Part shown: in pieces, positions 54,985-62,752 of the stretch
How positions within the stretch are numbered: the stretch's first letter is position 1
How the letters are laid out: every line of letters begins with the position of its first letter
NCBI GenBank assembly: GCA_016708265.1
Contig: JADJGA010000003.1
Span: 434,001-498,000, forward strand
Source: Saprospiraceae bacterium
GTDB lineage: Bacteria; Bacteroidota; Bacteroidia; Chitinophagales; Saprospiraceae
Reading direction: 5' to 3'
Length of the DNA stretch: 64,000 nucleotides
Program-made: the position numbers and the translations under genes
Notes under the pieces: model-generated
Databases searched by the model: none
What the model was told of the DNA's origin: nothing
The model's input: only the letters and a program-made list of their open reading frames with translations

Positions 54985-54992
54985 TACCTTTG
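54985..54992 (+). promoter_or_regulatory. Promoter of the NADH dehydrogenase gene
   Basis: TACCTTTG (-7) with TTTG at 54964-54967 (-33), a 17-base spacer. 23 bases before ATG 55015. One of the best promoter matches in the window. Confidence 0.55.
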
Positions 54993-55014
54993 CCGGATTA
55001 TTCAAACCAGTAAA

Positions 55015-56295
55015 ATGATAAAATCATATTCAGCTATACCAAAGAAAAAGATAATCGTAATCGGAGGGGGTTTTGCCGGCATACAATTCATAATGAATCT
55101 GAAAAAAGATCTGTTTGATATTATGCTTATCGACAAGATGAATCATCATATGTTTCAGCCTTTATTTTACCAGGTTGCTACAGCCCAGATTGAACCTTCC
55201 AGCATCTCTTTTCCTCTAAGAAATCTGCTCCGAAAACGTAAAGATGTAAGGATAAGACTTGCCGTGGTCAGGGAGATCGATCATGTTAATTCAAAAATAC
55301 AAACTTCGATCGGGGAATTCAAATATGATATTCTGGTTATTGCCACCGGAAGTAAGACTAATTACTTTGGAAATGACAATATTAAAAAATACTCGCAAAG
55401 CCTCAAATCTACCATTCAATCGATTAAGATCCGGAACCTGATCCTCGAAAATTTTGAAAAAATATTATACACTGAAGAAAAAGAGAGTGAGGCTCTGTTT
55501 AATATAGTAATTGTCGGAGGAGGTCCTACCGGTGTTGAATTATCAGGTGCATTAGCTGAAATTAAGCGTGATGTGCTTCCAAAAGATTTTTACAGGATCG
55601 ATTTTTCAAAACTGCAGATCATCCTTATCGAAGGCAGTGAACATACCTTGAACAGTATGAGCGATATGGCAAAAAAAGCCTCAGAATTGTACCTAAAAGA
55701 ATTGGGAGTGATAATAAAAAAAGGAGTTTTTGTAAGAGATTATGATGGCAACACTGTTACTTTAAGCAACGGAGATACCATTTTAAGTAAAAACATGATA
55801 TGGACTGCCGGGGTGACAGGTAATACTATAAAAGGGCTGCCTGAAGAATCACAGACAAACACCAACAGGTACAAAGTTGACAGGACTAATAAATTAATCG
55901 GATTTGAAAATATCTATGCAATAGGTGATATATCCTACATGGAAACTCTTAAATATCCAAACGGACATCCTCAGGTAGCTAATGTTGCAATAAACCAGGG
56001 AAAAAACCTGGCATTTAATCTTAAAGCAGGGTTAATGAATAAGCAAACCAGGGAATTTGAATATTCTGACAAGGGATCAATGGCTACAATCGGTAAACAC
56101 AAAGCTGTAGTTGATCTGCCATTCTTTTCTTTCAAAGGGTATTTTGCATGGTATATATGGATGTTCCTGCACCTGATGCTGATACTCAGTGTGAGGAATA
56201 AACTCATTATCTTTATCAACTGGGCATGGAATTATTTTTCCAAAAACAGTTCATTAAGACTGATCCTTAAGAAAAATGAAGCTGAAGATAAGTAA
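55015..56295 (+). CDS. ndh: Type II NADH:quinone oxidoreductase-like FAD protein
   Basis: 426 aa. N-terminal FAD Rossmann motif KIIVIGGGFAGIQFIMNL, NHHMFQPLFYQVATAQIEP (substrate/FAD region), ILVIATGSKTNYFGND, the NAD(P) motif IVIVGGGPTGVELSGALAEI, and the FAD motif IYAIGDISYM with ANVAINQGKNLA. The C-terminal hydrophobic helices (YFAWYIWMFLHLMLILSVRN) anchor it at the membrane. It transfers electrons from NADH to quinone without pumping protons. Has its own promoter. Confidence 0.92.
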   Translation: MIKSYSAIPKKKIIVIGGGFAGIQFIMNLKKDLFDIMLIDKMNHHMFQPLFYQVATAQIEPSSISFPLRNLLRKRKDVRIRLAVVREIDHVNSKIQTSIGEFKYDILVIATGSKTNYFGNDNIKKYSQSLKSTIQSIKIRNLILENFEKILYTEEKESEALFNIVIVGGGPTGVELSGALAEIKRDVLPKDFYRIDFSKLQIILIEGSEHTLNSMSDMAKKASELYLKELGVIIKKGVFVRDYDGNTVTLSNGDTILSKNMIWTAGVTGNTIKGLPEESQTNTNRYKVDRTNKLIGFENIYAIGDISYMETLKYPNGHPQVANVAINQGKNLAFNLKAGLMNKQTREFEYSDKGSMATIGKHKAVVDLPFFSFKGYFAWYIWMFLHLMLILSVRNKLIIFINWAWNYFSKNSSLRLILKKNEAEDK

Positions 56296-56393
56296 TGTGC
56301 TAATTTGATAATGTGATAATTAGCTAATTTGTCCCGTAAGTTTTCAGTATTGAAAATGTGCTGATTTGAAATTGAAATAATTGATAATAAACT

Positions 56394-56464
56394 ATAAACC
56401 TCATAAACTTCATAAATTTCATAAACCTAAAACAAACATAAACTTTATAAACTTCATAAACAAA
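56394..56464. repeat. Degenerate ATAAACTTC tandem repeat
   Basis: About eight 9-base units of the same type as 42243-42323 (ATAAACCTC, ATAAACTTC, ATAAATTTC, ...), with one 8-base unit. It follows AT-rich GATAATTAGCTAATTTG-type words at 56293-56390. Located just upstream of the GAF gene promoter. Confidence 0.75.
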
Positions 56465-56469
56465 ATTGC

Positions 56470-56477
56470 TATATTTG
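56470..56477 (+). promoter_or_regulatory. -7 element of the GAF-domain gene
   Basis: TATATTTG matches TAnnTTTG; it follows the tandem repeat directly and lies 31 bases before ATG 56508. Confidence 0.4.
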
Positions 56478-56507
56478 TGGAATAATTACAACTTAAAATT
56501 CATAATT

Positions 56508-56986
56508 ATGGCTGAAGAATTAAAAATCACCGAAACTGATGATAAATCATTAAAATACAAGGAATTATTACTTCAATTGCAATCACTGGTCGAAAAGAAA
56601 CTGACATGATTGCCAATATGGCCAACATATCAGCCGGACTTCATCATACTTTCGGATGGCTGTGGGTAGGATTTTATCTTGTCAAAGGAGATGAACTCGT
56701 ATTGGGGCCGTTTCAGGGACCAATAGCCTGTACCAGAATTAAATTTGGCAAAGGTGTTTGCGGTACTGTGTGGAAAACCGGTAAAAGCATACTCGTACCT
56801 GATGTTGAAAAATTTCCCGGCCATATAGCATGCTCAGGTTTATCTGTATCCGAAATAGTTGTACCTGTATTTAAAAGTAAATCTGATATCATTGCTGTAT
56901 TAGATGTCGATAGTGAACGTTACCAGGTCCTCGATGAAACAGATGTAAAATATCTTGAAAAAATAGCTTCCTGGTTTTCAGTTTAG
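56508..56986 (+). pseudogene. GAF-domain protein (free methionine-R-sulfoxide reductase type), frameshifted
   Basis: ATG 56508 begins the N-terminus (AEELKITETDDK ... LLLQLQSLVEKK) and stops at 56608. The second frame (from ~56600) gives the rest: ETDMIANMANISAGLHHTFG, WLWVGFYLVKGDELVLGPFQ, GPIACTRIKFGKGVCGTVWK, VPVFKSKSDIIAVLDVDSE. The Cys residues in PIACTR, GKGVCG and HIACSG match the fRMsr family. Adding one A in the run at 56593-56596 gives a single ~159 aa protein. It reduces free methionine-R-sulfoxide in the cytosol if intact. Confidence 0.85.
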
Positions 56987-57010
56987 ACCTGCTTCTGAAA
57001 AACAAGTGCC

Positions 57011-57577
57011 ATGACTCACAAAATGGAGGTTAGATTCCCCCTGATCACAGAAAGATTGCTCATACGACCTGTTGAAATGACCGATGCAGATGCATTATTT
57101 AAATATCGCAGTGACAGGAAAAGCAATAAATATCAGGGCTGGATACCTGAGACTCTTCAAGATGCTAAAGATTTTATAAACACTGCAATTTCAAACAAAA
57201 TTGACATTCCGGATACATGGTTTCAGCTTGTCATCATCATCAGATCAGGTAGTATAATGATAGGTGATATAGGAATTCATTTTCTGAATTCAGACAATTG
57301 TCAGGTTGAAATCGGATACACACTCGACAAAAACTATCAGCATAAGGGCTATGCAACTGAAGGATTAAATGTAATCATAGATTTTCTTTTCAATATACTT
57401 AATAAACACAGGATAACTGCAAGCATCGATCCGCGAAATAAAAGTTCTATAAGCCTGGTTAAACGAATGGGATTCAGAAAAGAAGCACATTTCAGGGAAA
57501 GCTCCCTTATCAGAAATGAATGGACAGATGACCTTGTATATGCGATTCTGAAAAAGGACTGGAAAAAAATAATATAA
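57011..57577 (+). CDS. GNAT-family N-acetyltransferase
   Basis: 188 aa (an in-frame ATG at 57023 also possible). The RimJ/RimL-like acetyltransferase fold: ITERLLIRPVEMTDADALFK, GDIGIHFLNSDNCQVEIGYT, LDKNYQHKGYATEGLNVII (acetyl-CoA loop), NKSSISLVKRMGFRKEAHFR. Cytosolic. It probably acetylates a small molecule or protein N-terminus; substrate unknown. Starts 24 bases after the GAF gene, so possibly co-transcribed with it. Confidence 0.93.
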   Translation: MTHKMEVRFPLITERLLIRPVEMTDADALFKYRSDRKSNKYQGWIPETLQDAKDFINTAISNKIDIPDTWFQLVIIIRSGSIMIGDIGIHFLNSDNCQVEIGYTLDKNYQHKGYATEGLNVIIDFLFNILNKHRITASIDPRNKSSISLVKRMGFRKEAHFRESSLIRNEWTDDLVYAILKKDWKKII

Positions 57578-57665
57578 AATTAAACACTTAAATACCACTT
57601 TTTTTATTATTTCAATTTAATTTTAACTTCTCTTTTATATTTAATACTTGATAAATTATTACAAT

Positions 57666-58127
57666 ATGAAAACCTCAAAATTGTCACTGTATCTACTGAT
57701 ATTTCTCCTAGGATTTTTAGCAGTGGGAGCTTTCTATGGAGGCATTGCCCTTATTATCAGCCCTGATGGTAGTATTTTCAAAATGCCTGTTGAAATTTTA
57801 ACTAATTCACCTTTCAGTAATTTCCTGATACCGGGGATAGTACTTCTGCTTGTATTTGGAGTTTTGCCTGTTTTTGTGATTTTTTCGATGTTGCTAAAAC
57901 CAAAAATTTCATTGCCTGAAAAACTTAACCTGTTGAATGACCATCATTTTTCATGGACATTTTCTGTTTACATTGGGATTGCGCAGATAATATGGATTGA
58001 TATACAGACCTTTTTTATCAACTCAGTTGATGTAATACACCTTATTTATTCCGGACTCGGCATAATGATCGTCTGCGTTGCACTATTGCCTGGTACAAGA
58101 AAACACTTTATCAAAACAAAGAAATAA
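57666..58127 (+). CDS. Hypothetical membrane protein, four helices
   Basis: 153 aa from ATG 57666 (an in-frame TTG at 57648 is less likely). Four hydrophobic segments: LYLLIFLLGFLAVGAFYGGI, FLIPGIVLLLVFGVLPVFVI, SWTFSVYIGIAQIIWIDIQT and VIHLIYSGLGIMIVCVALLP. No recognised family name. It precedes the flavodoxin gene by 10 bases on the same strand. Confidence 0.75.
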   Translation: MKTSKLSLYLLIFLLGFLAVGAFYGGIALIISPDGSIFKMPVEILTNSPFSNFLIPGIVLLLVFGVLPVFVIFSMLLKPKISLPEKLNLLNDHHFSWTFSVYIGIAQIIWIDIQTFFINSVDVIHLIYSGLGIMIVCVALLPGTRKHFIKTKK

Positions 58128-58137
58128 ATCACTTATT

Positions 58138-58665
58138 ATGAAAACCTTAGTTGTCTATTTTTCAAGGAAAGGAAGCAATAAATATCTTGCTGAGAAGATA
58201 TCGGCACATCTCAATTGTGATATCGAAGAGATAAAACCAATACTGAATGTCTTTTTTCTAATGCTCTTCGGAATGAGCCTTGGCATAAAAAAAATTAAAG
58301 CCCCGGTTGAAAATTATGACAGAGTCATCTTGTGCGGCCCTGTCTGGATGGGCAAATTCATAGTACCTCTGAAGTCATTTGTGAAAAAGTATTCTAAAAA
58401 AATAAAAAATCTTGTATTTGTGACTTGCTGCGGTAGTACCTACGAGAAAAAAGATGAGAAATTCGGTCATGGACTTGTTTTTAAAGAGGTCGCAGAATTG
58501 CTGAAAGGGAAAAGAGTGGAATGCCATGCATTTCCGATAGTTCTTGTGTTCCCTGAAGATAAAAAAGATGACGGTCAGGAATTCATGAAAACACATCTGA
58601 ATGACGGTAACTTCAGTGGTGAAATAAAAACAAGATTTGATGAATTTCTGCAATCTCTAAATTAA
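58138..58665 (+). CDS. Flavodoxin-family protein
   Basis: 175 aa from ATG 58138, the first in-frame Met after the preceding stop. MKTLVVYFSRKGSNKYLAEK is the phosphate-binding FMN loop region of flavodoxins; YDRVILCGPVWMGKFIVPLK and LVFVTCCGSTYEKKDEK are the other FMN loops. Probably an FMN-binding electron carrier or NAD(P)H-dependent reductase. In an operon with the preceding membrane protein and, 3 bases later, the YdeI gene. Confidence 0.88.
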   Translation: MKTLVVYFSRKGSNKYLAEKISAHLNCDIEEIKPILNVFFLMLFGMSLGIKKIKAPVENYDRVILCGPVWMGKFIVPLKSFVKKYSKKIKNLVFVTCCGSTYEKKDEKFGHGLVFKEVAELLKGKRVECHAFPIVLVFPEDKKDDGQEFMKTHLNDGNFSGEIKTRFDEFLQSLN

Positions 58666-58668
58666 GCT

Positions 58669-59222
58669 ATGAATGTAGTTTTTTTCAAAGATCAGCAGGA
58701 ATTCAGAGATTGGCTCGAAGTAAACCACAAAAGCGAAACTGAGATCATAGTAGGGTATTATAAAGTCAATAGCGGCAAAAAAAACATGACCTGGTCAGAA
58801 TCTGTAGATCAGGCACTGTGTTTCGGGTGGATCGATGGAATAAGAAGATCTGTTGACGATATAAGTTATTGTATCAGGTTTACTCCCAGAAAAAAGAAAG
58901 TAACTGGAGTGCTGTAAATATTGCCAAGGTTGAGGAACTTATTAAAAAAGGATTGATGCAGCAGTCAGGTCTTGATTTATATGAAAATAGAAATATGACT
59001 AAGAGCAATATTTACAGTTTTGAAAATGACCTGCAGGTATTTTCAGAAGAACATCTGAAGATTTTTATGTATAATGCAATAGCCTGGCAGTTTTTTGAAA
59101 AACAAGCTCCTTCATATAAAAAAACCATGCTACACTGGATATATTCAGCCAAATTGACTGAAACAAGGATTAAAAGACTGAAAAGTCTGATAGCTGCTTG
59201 TTCGGAAGGCAAAAGACTATAA
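58669..59222 (+). pseudogene. YdeI/OmpD-associated-family protein, frameshifted
   Basis: The first frame (58669-58917) gives FRDWLEVNHKSETEIIVGYY, MTWSESVDQALCFGWIDGIR and CIRFTPRKK; the second (useful from ~58896 to 59222) gives SNWSAVNIAKVEELIKKGLM and YKKTMLHWIYSAKLTETRIK. Adding one A to the run at 58890-58895 joins them into one ~185 aa YdeI-type protein. SESVDQALCFGWIDG and the terminal ETRxKRLK are the conserved family motifs. Function is unclear (stress-linked in some bacteria). In an operon with flavodoxin. Confidence 0.85.
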
Positions 59223-59332
59223 CTGCATTTTTCTAAGATAATTATTAAACATAAATTCAATAAATTTATTATAATAAATTGATATTTAAATTGTTATAAA
59301 ATTATTCGTCAAACACAAACTAAAAAACTAAA

Positions 59333-59986
59333 ATGAAATATCTTAATTTGTTCTTCATCCTTTTACTATTTTTTCCAACCCTGTCCTCACAAACTATTGC
59401 GGATTTATTTACTGAAGTCCCAGACACTTCAATAATGAATTTAACAAAAGACTACAGGCTGAAAATAGTGAAAAATCACAAGCCCGGAAAAACCAGTCCA
59501 GATAAAAGTACAGATCTGGAACAGGGTATTTATTATTTTTTTGAGATCCTAGATCTTAAAAACGGATACCTTAAACTAAGCGGAGCGATGGAAGGTCATA
59601 TTCAGATGTGCTACTGGAATATGGAAGATAAGAGCAAACTGATCGCAGTTTATCAAGAAGGCTGCGGGCCGGGATGCTACGTCGAGAAATTCGATTTTTA
59701 CCGGTACAAAAACAAGGTATTTACTCCGTTGGATTTTAAGAAGATCATTCCCGACGTTTACAATGATTTCATCAAAGGAGATAAAAAAACAATTGAACAA
59801 CTAATGGAAAAAGATGATATCGCAGCTTCTCTTTTGTTTGACCTTCCGCGCAACGGAAAAAACATAACAGCCAAATGGGGCAACCTTGAACCTGACAGCA
59901 AATACCGCAAATATGCCAAAGGTAACCGGATGGTGTTGCAATGGAATAACGGAACCTTCAGGCGGGGAGAAGTTTTCTGGAAGTAA
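59333..59986 (+). CDS. Exported hypothetical protein
   Basis: 217 aa. Signal peptide LNLFFILLLFFPTLSSQT. The mature part has a GHIQMCYWNMEDKSKLIAVY block, a Cys-rich EGCGPGCYVEKFDFYRYKN, and a basic C-terminus with NGKNITAKWGNLEPDSKYRK. This is a pattern I have seen in unnamed exported Bacteroidota proteins. Convergent with the DMT gene, 17 bases apart. Function unknown. Confidence 0.7.
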   Translation: MKYLNLFFILLLFFPTLSSQTIADLFTEVPDTSIMNLTKDYRLKIVKNHKPGKTSPDKSTDLEQGIYYFFEILDLKNGYLKLSGAMEGHIQMCYWNMEDKSKLIAVYQEGCGPGCYVEKFDFYRYKNKVFTPLDFKKIIPDVYNDFIKGDKKTIEQLMEKDDIAASLLFDLPRNGKNITAKWGNLEPDSKYRKYAKGNRMVLQWNNGTFRRGEVFWK

Positions 59987-60003
59987 GCAAGGTCAAACAT
60001 CAA

Positions 60004-60918
60004 TCATCCAACAAAAAACAAAGCCACACCTGTCACCGTGATCAATGCTCCGATGATCTCCTTTAATGTCACTTTTTCCCCGAGGAAAAAAATAGCAGGA
60101 GGAATTATCAGTATTGGGGTTATGGACATCAAAGTAGACGCTATACCTACTGATGTATATTTCACTGCAAGCAAAGACATATAAACCCCTATAAAAGGCC
60201 CGAATATAGCTCCGATAACGATGAAGATCATGGTTTTCTTATCCATCACAGTTGAATAAATATGACTCCATCTTTTTAACAATGAAACGATTAAAATAAA
60301 ACCTATGCTTCCGGCTATTATTCTTATTTGTGTAGCTCCAAAAACGTTATAATCCTGCATACCGTATTTGCTTATGACAATGCCGGTTGCCTGTCCGACA
60401 GCCCCACCAAAAGCAAAAAGTATTCCCTTCAGAGAGTATTTTATTTTGAATCCGTTCTTAGTACCTGTGTCATCATTGTTTAGACTCCTTTGGGTTATAA
60501 CCAGCATTATCCCTCCGAGAGTAAGTGCCATAGCCAGCAAAGATTTTGGAGACAGGGTTTCACCCAGTGCAATCCAGCTTATGATTGCAGCCATCGGAGG
60601 ATTCAATGCCATTATCAGCACAGAAACTCTTGCACTGATATGTTCAAAAGACTTTAGCAGGAAAAAATCACCGAATACAAAACCAACCAGACCCGACAAA
60701 GTCATCCAGATCCAGACATGTGAAGATGCATCAAGGGGGAAAAACATACCTCTGACAATACGTGATATCAATGCATAGATAACAAAGGCGATCATCAGCC
60801 TGAGCACATTCACTGAAACAGAACCTACTTTGACTGTTGCTTTCTGAAATGACAATGCAGTTGCTGTCCAGCAAAAGCAGTTCCAACCGCAATTATTTCC
60901 CCAAATGTGAGCCCACAT
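60004..60918 (-). CDS. DMT-family (EamA) exporter with scrambled N-terminus
   Basis: ~305 aa from ATG 60918. Ten helices in two EamA repeats, including GSVSVNVLRLMIAFVIYALI, KSFEHISARVSVLIMALNPP, MAAIISWIALGETLSPKSLL, VKYTSVGIASTLMSITPILI and FFLGEKVTLKEIIGALIT. The first ~20 residues as read (AHIWGNNCGWNCFC) do not fit the family. Removing one base of the CCC at 60912-60914 and adding one at the AAAA at 60873-60876 gives MWLTFGEIIAVGTAFCWTAT, a typical first helix. So two compensating indels, probably sequencing errors, garble it. Probable efflux of amino acids or metabolites. Confidence 0.88.
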   Translation of the reverse strand: MWAHIWGNNCGWNCFCWTATALSFQKATVKVGSVSVNVLRLMIAFVIYALISRIVRGMFFPLDASSHVWIWMTLSGLVGFVFGDFFLLKSFEHISARVSVLIMALNPPMAAIISWIALGETLSPKSLLAMALTLGGIMLVITQRSLNNDDTGTKNGFKIKYSLKGILFAFGGAVGQATGIVISKYGMQDYNVFGATQIRIIAGSIGFILIVSLLKRWSHIYSTVMDKKTMIFIVIGAIFGPFIGVYMSLLAVKYTSVGIASTLMSITPILIIPPAIFFLGEKVTLKEIIGALITVTGVALFFVG

Positions 60919-61107
60919 TAAAAATTTTTGCAAAGCTACCAATTCAAATATATTTATACATAAATAAACGATCAATCTTTTCAAAATATAGCAATATATT
61001 AAATTACTTTTTTAATATTTACTTTAATATCAATTAATTTTATATTTATAATAATTATAATATAACACCTTATTTTATTACAGATAATTGAAATACAAAA
61101 AAAATCA

Positions 61108-61115
61108 TAACTTTG
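61108..61115 (+). promoter_or_regulatory. Promoter of the DUF3943 gene
   Basis: TAACTTTG (-7) with TTG at 61088-61090 (17-base spacer); 26 bases before ATG 61141. Confidence 0.5.
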
Positions 61116-61140
61116 TATAATATGATCAAATCCAGTAAGA

Positions 61141-62625
61141 ATGAAATATAACTTTTCCCACATATCATCAAAATCTGTAGCCGGCATTTGTTCTTTTATT
61201 ATATTTTCTTTTTTCACCACACAACATTTTTATGCGCAATACTCTCCAAAATCAATTTTGCTTAAGGAAGATACCATTATTAAAAAAAACTGTTTAAGAC
61301 CTGCTATAGGATTCACTGTCAACAATTTAGCGATGTGGCCGATTTGCAGATATCCATTAAAAAAAGAATGGGCATATATAAGCTTAAAAACGATGAAGTA
61401 TAATTTAAGTCGTGGGTTCGTATATGATAATGATGGATTCCAAACTAACAATTTTGATCATCCTATTGGAGGTAGCTGGTCCTTTATAAATGCACGAACA
61501 TCAGGACTTAACTACTGGCAATCTATTCCTTATGCTTTTGCGGGCAGCATGATGTGGGAATATTTCCTGGAAAAGGAACCACCTTCATTTCCAGATCTCA
61601 TCTCAACAACGATTGGAGGAGCAGCATTAGGTGAACTTTCCAGTAAAATTTACTTCGGTGTGATGGACAGATCTAAAAAAGGTTTCAAAAGGATTGCAAC
61701 AGAGGCGGGGTGCTTTCTGATCAATCCTAATGAATTTTTCTCTGATGTTTTAAATGGTGATCTCTTTAAGGTAAACAAGGAAAAGAGTAAAAAAAATGTA
61801 CTGCCTTTGTACCTGAATGTAGGTACCGGAGTGGCATTTTTCATAGACAGGAAACTTCCGGTTTCAGGCAATATGTCTCTCACCCTGAATGCTGTTTTCC
61901 AGTACATTGAACATGACTCAATTTATAAGATCAAGCCCTTTGATTACCTGGATTCAGATGTTTGCCTGAAGGTTTTTGGCAATCAACCATTACTGAACAA
62001 ACTTAACCTGGAAGGTATAATCTGGGGAAAAAAAATTAAATCAGGAATGAATGGTCTTCTTACAGCCGGAATTTTTCAACATTATAATTACTATGATTCT
62101 GACACAGTTTTTTCTGATTCTCCTTATGTACCATATCTTGTAACTTCAACTTCTTCTTTTGGTCCTGGAATAATATATTCAATTGAAAACAAAGAACTTA
62201 AACGTAAACATACATTTAAAGCACATTTTTTTGGTATTTTAATGGGTGCTGGTGTGACAGATTATTATAATGTTAAAAAACGCAATTACAATTTTGGAAA
62301 TGGATTTGGAAGCAAGATCGTATATAAGCTTAAGGTAAAAGATTTTATAAATATTAAGGCCGGTATAGAGCATTTTCATATCATAACAGATGAAGGAATG
62401 CCAGCAGGTACAGTTATTGATTCTCAAAATTTTTTCGATTTTAAAGGTGATAATGGCAAAGTTGATTATTTTATTTTTACATCAAATGTGAGCTATAAAA
62501 TTTTCAAGAATTTTTCAGCATACATCAATTATCTGGCTGAATACAGAAATATAAAATCTGATATTTATAAACATATAAAAGCTAAATCGCATGAGATAAA
62601 TTCAGGTATTCTTTACAATTTCTGA
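61141..62625 (+). CDS. DUF3943 outer-membrane protein
   Basis: 494 aa. Signal peptide to QHFYAQ. The DUF3943 domain (~60-190) has NNFDHPIGGSWSFINARTSG, LNYWQSIPYAFAGSMMWEYF, EKEPPSFPDLISTTIGGAAL and GELSSKIYF. The remainder is strand-rich (LYLNVGTGVAFFIDRKLPVS, HEINSGILYNF at the end) and likely forms an outer-membrane barrel. Function unknown. Single gene with its own promoter. Confidence 0.9.
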   Translation: MKYNFSHISSKSVAGICSFIIFSFFTTQHFYAQYSPKSILLKEDTIIKKNCLRPAIGFTVNNLAMWPICRYPLKKEWAYISLKTMKYNLSRGFVYDNDGFQTNNFDHPIGGSWSFINARTSGLNYWQSIPYAFAGSMMWEYFLEKEPPSFPDLISTTIGGAALGELSSKIYFGVMDRSKKGFKRIATEAGCFLINPNEFFSDVLNGDLFKVNKEKSKKNVLPLYLNVGTGVAFFIDRKLPVSGNMSLTLNAVFQYIEHDSIYKIKPFDYLDSDVCLKVFGNQPLLNKLNLEGIIWGKKIKSGMNGLLTAGIFQHYNYYDSDTVFSDSPYVPYLVTSTSSFGPGIIYSIENKELKRKHTFKAHFFGILMGAGVTDYYNVKKRNYNFGNGFGSKIVYKLKVKDFINIKAGIEHFHIITDEGMPAGTVIDSQNFFDFKGDNGKVDYFIFTSNVSYKIFKNFSAYINYLAEYRNIKSDIYKHIKAKSHEINSGILYNF

Positions 62626-62752
62626 TGTGCCTTTTCAAATAAAATTATAAAATATTTTTTATTTAACAATTTCAAGTTATTTTTGAAAATTAATTCCAGT
62701 TTCAGCTCACTGATCCTGAAGATGTTTATTTATTAACCAAAATTATTCAATT

